A stretch of 64,000 nucleotides of DNA from Nocardia inohanensis NBRC 100128 (GTDB lineage: Bacteria > Actinomycetota > Actinomycetes > Mycobacteriales > Mycobacteriaceae): positions 1 through 64,000 of the forward strand of contig NZ_BDBK01000001.1 of the NCBI RefSeq assembly GCF_001612945.1, read 5' to 3'. The position numbers and the translations under genes are program-made. Below are positions 44,459 to 53,191 of this stretch, piece after piece. The number at the start of each line of letters is the position of its first letter. Position 1 is the stretch's first letter. Below the pieces are notes generated by a model, which saw only the letters and a list, made by a program, of their open reading frames with translations, did no database searches and was not told the origin of the DNA.

Positions 44459-45466
44459 GTGGGGGGCGAATGGCTGCTAGGGGTCGCGTTCGAGACGACG
44501 GCTACGGCTGCGGCGAGTATGGATCTGGTTGCGCGGCAAGCGGTTCCGCTGGCGCTGCCGCGGGAAGTGGTCGCGATACCGCCGGATCCCGAGGCGGCGA
44601 TATTCGCCCTGCGTGCGGCGCTGGACGCCGGCCGGGTCGATCGAGGCGTGCAGCCGCCGTCGGGCTTGGTGCTGGCGTATCCGGATAACTGGCTACCCCA
44701 TCAGGCCGGACTGCTCACCCATGCGGCGGCGGCCGTCGGATATCCGGCGAATGTGCTTCGGCTGCTTCCGGTTTCGGCGGCCGCCGCGCACGATACGATG
44801 CCCTTTCCCGGCGACGGGCCCGGCTCGTCGGCGGCGCGCGGCGCCTTGCTCGCCGTGGTCGGCCCGGCGCCCGCCCCGATTCCGCGGCAACCGGCTCCGC
44901 CATGGAATGCACCCCTGGACGATCTCGAACCGCCTGCCTCGCGAAAAGCGCCCGTCTGGGCCGCGATCCTGGCGCTCGTGGTCGTAATCGCCGGTGCGGC
45001 AACGGCGGCCGCCGTGCTGGTCGATCGCGACAATGAAACAGCCGCTGCCGCAACAACTAGCGCCTCGACCACGCAACCGGTCACCACCACGACGACGACC
45101 GCCGCGCCCTCCACCACCGCGGTCCCGTCGCTGCCCGCGACCACCATCCCGGTGGTGGCCGCGCCCCCGCCCGAACCCGCACCACCTACCCCCGAACGCC
45201 CGCCGAGTACGACGGTGCGCCCCGCGCCGACCACCACGAAACCCCGTGAGCCCGAACCGGAACCCGCCCCACCCGCCGCCACCGCGCCCCCGAGAGACAT
45301 GCACGACGCCGCCATCCGCGGATACTGTCAGGGACTGCTCAACCAGGAGAACAAGTTTCCCGGCGGTCTCCCGGCGATGCGGGCGCAAGTGCCGCCGCCG
45401 GCGTTCACCCCCGCATCCGATTGGGCCGAGGCATTCGATCGCGCCGCCACCGGATCCTGCCAGTAG
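44459..45466 (+). CDS. Membrane protein with a shortened Hsp70/actin-like N-terminal domain
   Basis: 335 residues from GTG 44459 (AGGAGG at 44448-44453). The first 130 residues (GGEWLLGVAFETTATAAASM, VLAYPDNWLPHQAGLLTHAAAAVGYPANVLRLLPVSAAAAHDT) follow the Hsp70/actin ATPase pattern of VVxVPxxW, helix, VxLLPEPxAAA, but without the DxG phosphate loops. One membrane helix (about 170-192) leads to a long Thr/Pro-rich external region and a final domain with GYCQGLLNQENKFPGG and a Cys. The function is unknown; TATACT at 44419 is a likely -10. Confidence 0.75.
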   Translation: MGGEWLLGVAFETTATAAASMDLVARQAVPLALPREVVAIPPDPEAAIFALRAALDAGRVDRGVQPPSGLVLAYPDNWLPHQAGLLTHAAAAVGYPANVLRLLPVSAAAAHDTMPFPGDGPGSSAARGALLAVVGPAPAPIPRQPAPPWNAPLDDLEPPASRKAPVWAAILALVVVIAGAATAAAVLVDRDNETAAAATTSASTTQPVTTTTTTAAPSTTAVPSLPATTIPVVAAPPPEPAPPTPERPPSTTVRPAPTTTKPREPEPEPAPPAATAPPRDMHDAAIRGYCQGLLNQENKFPGGLPAMRAQVPPPAFTPASDWAEAFDRAATGSCQ

Positions 45467-45477
45467 TCACCCGCGAA

Positions 45478-46251
45478 TCACCCGGCGTCGTCGAGCCCCA
45501 GCCTGATGGCTCGTTCCACGGGTGACCGGCCGTGCTCGATATCGAGCGCGCCGGCCGGTTCCAGCGCCGGCTGCGCCAGGAACCGTGGTGTCTCACCATG
45601 ATTGGCCTGCGCGGCGTGGATCAGGAACGGATGGCACAGGTAGACATCGCCCGCGTGCCCGGTCGCGTAGGCGATCGGCGATCCGGCGGTCGCCTCCAGC
45701 ACCCCGGTCTCCCCGATCCGCGTCGCGTCCACCCCGTCGTCGCCGTAGGGGAGTAGCCGAGCGGGCACCGCCCGATGCGAGCCGACCCGGATCCGGGTCG
45801 GTGCGTCCCGCTCGCCGACATCGGTGAACAAGTACAACATCAGCAGCGCCCGTCCCCGGGACCGGAAGTTGGTCAGCGAGTGCCCCGCCCAGCCCGCCGG
45901 CACATAACTGCCCTCGAAGTGCCAATAGTCGTCATCCGGCGGCTCGGGATTCGGAAAACGGACCGCACAGGGACCGATCCCGGACCTGCGAACCCACCGC
46001 CCGCGCCCGGCCAATTGATCGAATGCCCGCTCCAGCACTGGCATTCGGGCGACCGTGCGAAACGGCTCCGTGTCATAGCCGGGCAATCGAACGAGTGGCC
46101 GTGTCCAGGTCGCGGGATCGCCCGGTGCACATCCGGTATCCGCCCACATGATCTCGACGCATCGCCGCGCGATTTCCCGCGGGAATGCCGCTGTGATGCA
46201 CACGAATCCGTCTTCGATGAACTTGGTGACCTGACCGGCATCGAGCGTCAC
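45478..46251 (-). CDS. Phytanoyl-CoA dioxygenase (PhyH)-family protein
   Basis: 257 residues. FIEDGFVCITAAFPREIARRCVEIMW is the typical PhyH N-terminus. The iron site is WHFEGSYVPAG (H-x-E instead of H-x-D) with the distal His in HPFLIHAAQANHGETPRFLAQP, including the 2-oxoglutarate-binding Arg. TRIRVGSHRAVPARLLPYGDD is the central strand region. The substrate is unknown. Start ATG 46251. Convergent with the Hsp70-like gene; the AT-richer gap follows on its upstream side. Confidence 0.85.
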   Translation of the reverse strand: MTLDAGQVTKFIEDGFVCITAAFPREIARRCVEIMWADTGCAPGDPATWTRPLVRLPGYDTEPFRTVARMPVLERAFDQLAGRGRWVRRSGIGPCAVRFPNPEPPDDDYWHFEGSYVPAGWAGHSLTNFRSRGRALLMLYLFTDVGERDAPTRIRVGSHRAVPARLLPYGDDGVDATRIGETGVLEATAGSPIAYATGHAGDVYLCHPFLIHAAQANHGETPRFLAQPALEPAGALDIEHGRSPVERAIRLGLDDAG

Positions 46252-46727
46252 CTCACGATTCTACAGGCGGGGCAGCCTGCTGATTTCGGCCATCCTCTGG
46301 CTCGCGGTGGGCGTCGCCGTGCTCGCTCTGTCGCTGGATGCGTCTTCCCGCATTCCACGAAAACTACTGTGGCGCAACAACAGAAACGACCGGTCTCCTT
46401 GTTTTTATCGGAAATTCGCCGCCTGATGTATCCGAAATCCACCATGCGGTGAGTTAGCCAAAGAATTGCTGATTATGTCGAAAAGTCCGAAATGCGAGGT
46501 ATGTCCAGCTGAATAATGGTGGGCTTCTTGGGAATTCGCGGCCGAGAAACTTCGCGCCACGCCGAGTGTCAGCCTGTTCGATCTGCCGGAAATCTGTGTA
46601 AGGTCTGGGTCGCTCGCCGAGCTGGTTCTTCTTCTACCTGCGGCGAAGCCGTACCAATCGGAAGTGTTTTCTCCTCCCATCATTGCGCGCCGGTTTCGCC
46701 GGTGCCGACTGAAAGGTGTATCTATAC
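46252..46727. other. AT-richer intergenic region
   Basis: 476 bases between divergent genes. The part from about 46340 to 46720 is visibly lower in G+C than its surroundings. It holds several short frames but none with a ribosome site and typical third-position bias. GAAAGG at 46710-46715 is the only ribosome-site-like sequence, before the next gene. TAAGGT near 46597 could be a -10 element. Confidence 0.5.
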
Positions 46728-47297
46728 ATGTGGATCCGGAAGTTCGTTGCTACCTCGTTGCTGGCTGTCGCTGCGACGGGACTGGCATCGGCCACGGCTC
46801 ACGGTGAACCCGCCGTCGCGGCCCCCGTGTTCAGCGGGCCCACCATGACCGGAACCGAACACGGCATGGACTTCACCACCGGCGCCTCCGCGGACGGCAC
46901 CGGCATCACCGCGCAGCTGGTCGGCGGGCGTTTCGAGGTCACCCCCGACGGCACCACGGTCAACGTCACCAGCGCGGACGGCACCCTGGTCGAGAGCATG
47001 CCGACCGTCTACGCCGGCCCGCAGCACATCGTGCGCCTGACCACCGAGGTCAGCGCCGACGGCAGCACCCTCACCATGCACCCGACCGCCGTGGAGAAGA
47101 CCGCCTCGGTCACCGACGCGCAGGATATCGGCCTGGTCGGTGGCACCGCGGGCATGGTCGTCGGCTTCTTCGCGGGCGCCGTCGCGGGCTGCATGATCGG
47201 CCTGGCCGGCCTGATCGTCGGCTGTGTCCCGATGATCTTCGTGGGCGCCATCGCGGGCGCCATCCTCGGCGCGATCGCCGGTGCCGTAGTTCTCTGA
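46728..47297 (+). CDS. Secreted protein with a glycine-rich hydrophobic C-terminus
   Basis: 189 residues. ATG 46728 starts MWIRKFVATSLLAVAATGL, a signal peptide, with cleavage near ASATAHG. The middle is beta-rich (FSGPTMTGTEHGMDFTTG, TTVNVTSADGTLVESMPTVY). The end is a hydrophobic Gly/Ala-rich stretch (GLVGGTAGMVVGFFAGAVAGCMIGLAGLI, here in parts GGTAGMVVGFFAGAVAG and GCVPMIFVGAIAGAILGAIAG), likely membrane-inserted. No family is recalled with certainty. Its own promoter and terminator make it a single-gene unit. Confidence 0.75.
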   Translation: MWIRKFVATSLLAVAATGLASATAHGEPAVAAPVFSGPTMTGTEHGMDFTTGASADGTGITAQLVGGRFEVTPDGTTVNVTSADGTLVESMPTVYAGPQHIVRLTTEVSADGSTLTMHPTAVEKTASVTDAQDIGLVGGTAGMVVGFFAGAVAGCMIGLAGLIVGCVPMIFVGAIAGAILGAIAGAVVL

Positions 47298-47309
47298 TCG
47301 ATCCGGCGT

Positions 47310-47343
47310 GTGTGGGGCCGTGGCGCGAGCCGCGGCCCCACAC
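47310..47343 (+). terminator. Hairpin terminator
   Basis: GTGTGGGGCCG (47310-47320) and CGGCCCCACAC (47333-47343) form a perfect 11-bp stem 13 bases after the stop, followed by TGCTTTC. Confidence 0.85.
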
Positions 47344-47502
47344 TGCTTTCGGCCCGCGGCCGATGTGGTCAGGGGCTGATCGGATCGGCCACACCACTGA
47401 TCGGTTCGGCCCGCGCCCTCGGCCGGCCGCCGTTTCCGGCGTTCAATTCCGGCATGCCGTGATGCACGGCAAGGGATTGAAATCGCTTGGAAGGAACGGG
47501 AA

Positions 47503-48381
47503 ATGACCGAGTTCGTAACGCTCGAGCATGGACGGATCGCGTGTGACGTGGCCGGGGACGGGCCCCTGGTGGTGCTGTCGCACGGAATGGGGACCTGGCG
47601 GCAGGACTTCCGGCATTTGGTCGCGCCACTGGTGGCCGCCGGGTACCGGGTGGTGAATGCCGATATGCGCGGGCACGGTGAGTCCACGCTCGGCTGGCCC
47701 TCGGTGACCGGTAAGAGCGCGATCAGCCGCACCGACGTGGCGCACGACTTGCTCGGCGTGATCCGGCATTTCGGGGGTCCGGCCGTGATCGTCGGGCATT
47801 CGCTCTCCGGCGGTTCGGCTACCATCGCGGCCGCCGAGGCGCCGCAAGAGGTGTCGGCCATCGTCGAGATCAACCCGTTCACGCTGAAATACGACGTCGA
47901 CTTCGGCGGGCTGCTGACCATCCGGCGCTATCGGCGCGGAATGCTGGAACTGGTCGGCACGCAGTCATTGAGCTCGCCCCGCTTGTGGTTCCGGTACCTG
48001 GGCGGCGTGGCCTACCCGACCGCGCCTGCCGATCAAGAGGGCTACCTGCTCGGGTTGCGGAACCTGCTGCGGCAGCCCGGCCGGTGGGACGAGTTCATGA
48101 AGACCGGCAAGACGACCCCCGCGGACGCGCACGCCCGGGTGGCCGAAGTTCGTTGCCCCGCACTGGTGATCATGGGTTCGGCGGATCCGGACTATGCCCA
48201 CCCCGAGGCGGAGGGCCGCCGGATCGTCGCCGCGCTCGCGCCCGGACTCGGCCGGGTTGCCATGGTGGACGACGCCGGCCACTATCCGCACGCCCAATTC
48301 CCCGACCGGGTGGCCGCGCTGCTGATCCCGTTCCTCGACCGCCACACCACCCGCGATGCGGCGGGATCGATCAGCAATTGA
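47503..48381 (+). CDS. Alpha/beta hydrolase
   Basis: 292 residues. The order is LVVLSHGMGTWRQDFRHLV (oxyanion region), VNADMRGHGEST, nucleophile elbow VIVGHSLSGGSATIA (Ser about residue 100), and later LVIMGSADPDYAHPEAEG (acid) with DDAGHYPHAQFPD (His). This completes a Ser-Asp-His triad. The substrate is unknown. It has AAGGAACGGGAA before ATG and sits 17 bases upstream of the GlxA-type gene. Confidence 0.9.
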   Translation: MTEFVTLEHGRIACDVAGDGPLVVLSHGMGTWRQDFRHLVAPLVAAGYRVVNADMRGHGESTLGWPSVTGKSAISRTDVAHDLLGVIRHFGGPAVIVGHSLSGGSATIAAAEAPQEVSAIVEINPFTLKYDVDFGGLLTIRRYRRGMLELVGTQSLSSPRLWFRYLGGVAYPTAPADQEGYLLGLRNLLRQPGRWDEFMKTGKTTPADAHARVAEVRCPALVIMGSADPDYAHPEAEGRRIVAALAPGLGRVAMVDDAGHYPHAQFPDRVAALLIPFLDRHTTRDAAGSISN

Positions 48382-48398
48382 CCGTGGCAGCCGAACGC

Positions 48399-49472
48399 AT
48401 GGACTGCGATGATGGCGTGGTGCCCGCGTCTCGCACCATCGTTTTCGTTGTCTTCCAAGGCATGCAGATCTCCGAATTGGCCGGGCCGCTCGATGTTTTC
48501 GCGCTGCTCAACGGCATCGCCGAGCGGCCCGCGCAGCAGCTGCCACCGGAGCTGCGATGGCGGGCGGACGAGGCGGACGGCGCTCCGGCCGCCTCGGAAC
48601 CGCCCTACCGCCTGCTGACGGCCTCGCCCGGCGGCCGTCCGATCCAGGCCGCCGGCGGTCTGACGCTCGCGGTCTCCCACTCGCTGCGGGACATCGCCGC
48701 CGGCGCCGACTTCGACACCCTGATCGTCGTCGGTGGTGACGTCTCCGGTCCCGGCGCCGCGGAAGTGGTTCCGGAGCTGCCCGCCCTGGCCCGCAAGGCG
48801 CGCCGGGTGACATCGGTCTGTGCGGGCGCGCTGCTGCTGGCCGCCGCCGGACTGCTGGACGGCTACCGGGCCACCACGCACTGGGCCTCGACCGGCGTGC
48901 TGGCCCAGCGGTTTCCGCGGGTCACCGTCGAACCGGATGGGATCTACGTCCGCGATCGCAACCGCTGGACCTCGGCGGGCATGTCCGCGGGCGTCGATCT
49001 GGCCTTGGCGCTGGTCGAGGACGACCACGGTCGCGAAACCGCCGCCATGATCGCGCGCGTATACGTGGTCTTCACCCGCCGCCCCGGCGGCCAGGCTCAG
49101 TTCAGCGCCCAGCTGCGCGCCCAACCGGCCAGAACGCCCGCCATCCACGCCGTGCAGCAATGGCTTCCCGACCATCTCGGCGAGGACCTCGCCGTCGCGG
49201 CTCTGGCCCGCCGCGCCGGCATGAGCGAACGCAACTTCGCCCGCGCTTTCCGCGCCGAAACCGGCAGCACCCCGGCGGCTTTCATCGAAGACCTGCGTAT
49301 CGAGTCCGCGCGCCGCCTGCTGGAATCCACCGAACTGACCATCGCCGCGATCGCCCGCCAGGTCGGTTACCGCCACGGCGAAACCCTGCACCGGCTGTTC
49401 ACCCGGCGCCTGGGCACCACCCCCGAGCGCTATCGCCAGCATTTCGCGACCGGCGCGGTCACTGTCGGGTAG
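48399..49472 (+). CDS. GlxA-type AraC-family regulator (DJ-1/PfpI plus AraC HTH)
   Basis: 357 residues. The N-terminal DJ-1/PfpI-like domain: FVVFQGMQISELAGPLDVFALLN, LIVVGGDVSG and RRVTSVCAGALLLAAAGLLDG with Cys at the nucleophile elbow, then RATTHWAS. The C-terminal AraC domain: LGEDLAVAALARRAGMSERNFARAFRAETGSTPAAFIEDLRIE, seen as AGMSERNFARAF and TPAAFIEDLRIE, and VGYRHGETLHRLF. Start ATG 48399 or GTG 48384. It may control the hydrolase gene upstream. Confidence 0.88.
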   Translation: MDCDDGVVPASRTIVFVVFQGMQISELAGPLDVFALLNGIAERPAQQLPPELRWRADEADGAPAASEPPYRLLTASPGGRPIQAAGGLTLAVSHSLRDIAAGADFDTLIVVGGDVSGPGAAEVVPELPALARKARRVTSVCAGALLLAAAGLLDGYRATTHWASTGVLAQRFPRVTVEPDGIYVRDRNRWTSAGMSAGVDLALALVEDDHGRETAAMIARVYVVFTRRPGGQAQFSAQLRAQPARTPAIHAVQQWLPDHLGEDLAVAALARRAGMSERNFARAFRAETGSTPAAFIEDLRIESARRLLESTELTIAAIARQVGYRHGETLHRLFTRRLGTTPERYRQHFATGAVTVG

Positions 49473-49486
49473 GCGTCGGTTACGGG

Positions 49487-49492
49487 GATAAT
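49487..49492 (+). promoter_or_regulatory. Leaderless -10 element GATAAT
   Basis: GATAAT is followed by six bases and GTG 49499. Confidence 0.45.
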
Positions 49493-49498
49493 CGGAGC

Positions 49499-50176
49499 GT
49501 GAATTCACCGACTGACCAGCCCGGCGATTCGGCCGCCTCGGCCGAGGCGCCGCGCTCCGGGCCCGCGACGGGCAGCTTCCGGTTCTGGTTCGCCACCCGG
49601 CGCTGGGACTGGTCGCCCGAGGTGTACCGGATGCACGGTTACGAACCCGGGCAGGTCGAGCCGACGACGGAACTGTTGCTGGCGCACAAGCATCCCGATG
49701 ATCGCGAGAACGTGGCCGCGGCCATCGCCCGCTCGATCACCGAGGGCGTGCCGTTCTCGAGCCGGCACCGGTTCATCGATATTCACGGCGCCGAGCATCA
49801 GGTGATGGTGGTGGCGGACCGCATCGACGGCCGCGACGGCGACCCGGTCGGTACCGCCGGGTTCTATATCGACCTGTCGGCGACCCTCGCCGACGCCGAA
49901 CGCGAAGCGCTGTCTCAGCAACTTCCCGTGCTGGTGGATGCGCGCGCGGTCATCGAGCAGGCCAAGGGCGTGCTCATGCGCATGTACCGGATCAGCGCGG
50001 ACCAGGCGTTCAAGGTCCTGGTGTGGCGATCGCAGGAAACCAACGTCAAACTGCGCGACCTGGCCGAGCAACTCATCGCGGAATTGCCGTCGGTGCCCCC
50101 GGCCCCGCCCGAAACCGTCGCCGCATTCGATCACATTCTGCTGACGTTGCACGAACGTCGGCCCCGCGGCGCATAA
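49499..50176 (+). CDS. PAS-ANTAR RNA-binding antiterminator
   Basis: 225 residues. The PAS fold (about 30-130) shows WSPEVYRMHGYEPGQ, LLAHKHPDDREN and FIDIHGAEHQVMVVADRI. The ANTAR domain (about 140-205) has LVDARAVIEQAKGVLMRMYRIS and AFKVLVWRSQETNVKLRDLAEQLI. ANTAR proteins bind dual-hairpin RNA and prevent termination. The PAS domain would sense a small ligand or redox signal. Start GTG 49499 (leaderless). Confidence 0.9.
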   Translation: MNSPTDQPGDSAASAEAPRSGPATGSFRFWFATRRWDWSPEVYRMHGYEPGQVEPTTELLLAHKHPDDRENVAAAIARSITEGVPFSSRHRFIDIHGAEHQVMVVADRIDGRDGDPVGTAGFYIDLSATLADAEREALSQQLPVLVDARAVIEQAKGVLMRMYRISADQAFKVLVWRSQETNVKLRDLAEQLIAELPSVPPAPPETVAAFDHILLTLHERRPRGA

Positions 50177-50229
50177 CAACCGGTCGCCCGGGATATGGCC
50201 ATGGTGAGGAGTGGTTGAGAAGACAGCCT

Positions 50230-50249
50230 CGCCTCGTCGCGCCGAGGCG
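50230..50249. terminator. Short hairpin between convergent genes
   Basis: CGCCTCG (50230-50236) and CGAGGCG (50243-50249) with loop TCGCGC, between the PAS-ANTAR gene and the small secreted peptide gene. Confidence 0.5.
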
Positions 50250-50309
50250 GAGACTGACGCGTTCTCGCCCCGGTCTTCACCTCGGCCGACCCGAACCGGC
50301 CCGGTTCCT

Positions 50310-50492
50310 TCACAAACACCAATACAAATCCGCCGACCCCGGCATCGGAATCGTGAAACAGATACCCACCGATCCGTCCACCGGCGTGGCTTGCGGTGCA
50401 CGCGCCTCCGCGGTGGACGCCCCGATAACGCCGAGGGACAGTACGAATGCGGTAACAGCTGCCGAACCGATAAATCTCGCGATCATTTTCAT
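50310..50492 (-). CDS. Small secreted peptide with two cysteines
   Basis: 60 residues from ATG 50492, with AGGAG four to eight bases upstream. A signal peptide (MKMIARFIGSAAVTAFVLS) has a likely cleavage after AEA. The mature part, about 30 residues, is RAPQATPVDGSVGICFTIP and ends MPGSADLYWCL. The two cysteines suit one disulfide. No known family. It may be a signal, a toxin-like peptide or a minor wall protein. It lies convergent with the PAS-ANTAR gene and on the same strand as the fatty-acid transporter. Confidence 0.7.
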   Translation of the reverse strand: MKMIARFIGSAAVTAFVLSLGVIGASTAEARAPQATPVDGSVGICFTIPMPGSADLYWCL

Positions 50493-50659
50493 CAACTCCT
50501 GTTCCGTGAATTCTCTCCTCCGAGAAGGCTTTATCTCACGGTAGGCGTCCGCCCCTGCCGCCCGTAACCACGCCGGCACACCCGGATAAGTGGCGGGCAC
50601 TCACCGGTACCCCCACCGGATATCCCGGGGTTGCCGCAATTCGAATCGGCACAGCCGGT

Positions 50660-52099
50660 TCACGGCGTGACAGGCAGAATGGGTGGCAGGTATTCGAATG
50701 TCATGCCCAGCAGCTGAACGAGGAGCAGGACTACCGGCAGGTGAATGATGAACTGTAGGAAGGTGAATCCGACTAGGTCACGCGCCCGCAGTCGCAATAC
50801 CGCCAGCAGCGGCACCATGAAGAACGGGTTGATGAGGTTCGGCAGGGCCTCGGCCGCATTGTAGATTTGTACCGTCCAGCCGAGATTCATCCCGACATCG
50901 GTCGAGGACTGCATCACGAACGGGGCTTCGATCAGCCATTTCCCGCCGCCCGAGGGGATGAAGACGCCCAGTATCACCGTGTACAGGGCGAGGACGACGG
51001 CGAAGCTGCCGCCGCCGCTGATATGGGTGAAGATCTGGGTGAGCTGGTCGGAAACGGTATGTCCGCCGCGCCCTTTCGCCCGGGCGAGAATGGCGGCTAT
51101 TGCCGCGTACAGCGGGTATTGGACGAGAATTCCGGCGGTGACGGGTACCGCCAGGGAGACGGCGTGCAGGAACTTCTTCGGCGTTCCGTGCAATGCCAGG
51201 CCGAGCATCAAGGAGACCAGCAGATAGCAGTTGAGGCTGCTGACGACCGTGAGCACCGGTTTGCTGATCAGCTGGGAGATCAGCCAGCCCGCCGTCAGGA
51301 GGACGGCCAGGATCGGCAGAATGCGGCTGTATTCGAGCCATTCTCCCGGACGTGAGCGCGGCGGTATTTCGGTCGGTACGTCATCGACGTCGACGTGCAT
51401 TTCCTGTGCCGTCTCGATCGCCGCCCCGGTGGGTGCGGAGAAGTACGCGATCGCCACGGTGAGCGCCATGAGGACGGCGCACATGAACAGTGATTGCCAG
51501 GTGAAGATCGTGTGCCCGAAGTCGAGCACGCCGGTGACCTTCAGCAACGCGGGCGGCAATGACGTGGCCGTGGCTTCCAATTGAGCCGCCGAGGAGGAGA
51601 TGCCCAGCGCCCACACCGACCCGATTCCCATGAACGCGGCCGCGCCGAGCGCGCGGTAGTCGACACGCAGATCGGTCCGGCGCGCCACCGCCCGGGCCAG
51701 CAGGCCGCCGAGTATCAGGCTCAGCCCCCAGTTCAGCAGGGACACCGACATCGACAGCAGCGCAACGAAACTCACGGCGCCGGCGGCGGTGCCCGGTACG
51801 GTGGCCAACCGGTTGATCAGCCGCGTGACCGGTGGCGAGGTGGCCACGACGTATCCGGTCAGCACCACCATGGCCATTTGCAGTGTGAACGCCGTCAGAT
51901 CCCAGAAGCCGTCACCGAACGCGTCCGCGACAGCGCGCGGCGACGAGCCGTTGAGCACGGCCGCGACGGCCACCAGAACCAATCCCGCGAGCGCGACGAC
52001 ATAGGCGTCCGGAAACCATTTCTCGGTCCACCGGGCGAGCGCCTGCGCGATGCGCGCGAGCCCCTTCTCGGGGCTGGTTTCCATGGTCGGTGTCGCCAT
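50660..52099 (-). CDS. Short-chain fatty acid transporter, AtoE family
   Basis: 479 residues from ATG 52099 (TTG 52120 would add seven). About 12-13 hydrophobic helices. The N-terminus ARIAQALARWTEKWFPDAYVVALAG, then FGDGFWDLTAFTLQMAMVVLTGYVVA and LNWGLSLILGGLLAR, matches AtoE/TIGR00366 proteins of short-chain fatty acid uptake. It is followed by the PLP enzyme gene on the same strand, separated by 85 bases. Confidence 0.9.
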   Translation of the reverse strand: MATPTMETSPEKGLARIAQALARWTEKWFPDAYVVALAGLVLVAVAAVLNGSSPRAVADAFGDGFWDLTAFTLQMAMVVLTGYVVATSPPVTRLINRLATVPGTAAGAVSFVALLSMSVSLLNWGLSLILGGLLARAVARRTDLRVDYRALGAAAFMGIGSVWALGISSSAAQLEATATSLPPALLKVTGVLDFGHTIFTWQSLFMCAVLMALTVAIAYFSAPTGAAIETAQEMHVDVDDVPTEIPPRSRPGEWLEYSRILPILAVLLTAGWLISQLISKPVLTVVSSLNCYLLVSLMLGLALHGTPKKFLHAVSLAVPVTAGILVQYPLYAAIAAILARAKGRGGHTVSDQLTQIFTHISGGGSFAVVLALYTVILGVFIPSGGGKWLIEAPFVMQSSTDVGMNLGWTVQIYNAAEALPNLINPFFMVPLLAVLRLRARDLVGFTFLQFIIHLPVVLLLVQLLGMTFEYLPPILPVTP

Positions 52100-52184
52100 C
52101 CGGGTGTCCCTCTTCTTCAACGCGTTTCGGGAGCCGAACTATGACACGCCGGCGGGCAGGGTGCTCTTCGGCTACCCGGATCGG

Positions 52185-53138
52185 TCAGCGGCCGAGGTCC
52201 GCGGGATCGGTGTTGGCTCCGCACAGCACGATTCCGATCCGCTCCCCGGGCTGGGGCCGGTAGGCGCCGGCCAGCAGGGCCGCCAGCGCGGTAGCCGAAC
52301 CGTGCTCGACGGCCAGGCGATGGCGCCGCCACAGCTGTAACCGTGCGTCGATGATCGCGGCGTCGCCGACCACGACCGAGCGGGTGCCCGCGGTCTTCGC
52401 CCAGTTCAGGGCGGCGGGCGAAACCCGGGGCGCGCCCAGGGAATCGGCGGCGATGGAATCGTTCACGACCTCCCGCACGGTGTCGGCGGCGAGGGCGGCA
52501 TGCAGCGCCTGGCTGCCCTCCGGTTCGGCCGCGACCACCCGGATGCTCGTTTTCGCGGCGACGGCGGCGATTCCGGAGAACATGCCGCCGGCGCCGACCG
52601 CGCAGACCACGGTGTCCAGGTCCGGTCGCGCCGCGGCGAGCTCCAGCAGGATGGTGCCGGCCCCGGCCGAGGTCAAGACGTCGTCGTAGGTGTAGGCGTC
52701 GATGGCGCCGGTGTCGTCCTGGAACAGCTGTGCCGCCCGCTGGGCCGCGGCCTTTGTCGCGCCGGTCACCCGCACCTGCGCGCCCAGATCACGCAGGCAT
52801 CGCACCTTGTCCGGGGCTGCCGAACGACTGAGGAACACCGTCGCCGGGACGCCGAAACGCTTGGCGGCCCAAGCGAATCCGATGTCGGCGTTGCCGCCGG
52901 TGGCCGAGACCAGGCCCGCGCGCGGCATCCGGCCCGTCTCCAGCAGCGCGGCCACCAGGTTCGCCGAGCCTCTGGCCTTGAAAGAGCCGGTGTGTTGCAG
53001 GAATTCGAGCGCCAGGCTGATCCCGCCGGTCGGGGCGAGCTCGGTATCGGCGTCGATCACGGTGAGGGGCCGGACGATTCCCGCTATTCGCCGGGAGGCC
53101 GCCATGACGTCGTCGAATACCGGCGCCCACGGACCCAT
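52185..53138 (-). CDS. PLP-dependent serine/threonine dehydratase-like enzyme
   Basis: 317 residues. FLQHTGSFKARGSANLVAALL carries the PLP Lys in GSFKARG (about residue 53). TGGNADIGFAWAAKRFGVPATVFL follows, where usual threonine dehydratases have S-G-N-H; here G-G-N-A-D. GAGGMFSGIAAVA is the phosphate cup and VLCGANTDP the C-terminal motif. It probably deaminates or racemises a hydroxyamino acid. Start ATG 53138 has GAGGAGGAG upstream. Confidence 0.88.
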   Translation of the reverse strand: MGPWAPVFDDVMAASRRIAGIVRPLTVIDADTELAPTGGISLALEFLQHTGSFKARGSANLVAALLETGRMPRAGLVSATGGNADIGFAWAAKRFGVPATVFLSRSAAPDKVRCLRDLGAQVRVTGATKAAAQRAAQLFQDDTGAIDAYTYDDVLTSAGAGTILLELAAARPDLDTVVCAVGAGGMFSGIAAVAAKTSIRVVAAEPEGSQALHAALAADTVREVVNDSIAADSLGAPRVSPAALNWAKTAGTRSVVVGDAAIIDARLQLWRRHRLAVEHGSATALAALLAGAYRPQPGERIGIVLCGANTDPADLGR

Positions 53139-53191
53139 CACTCCTCCTCGTGCCCGCCGCGAACTCGGACATGGCGGGCCGGGGGATGGTA

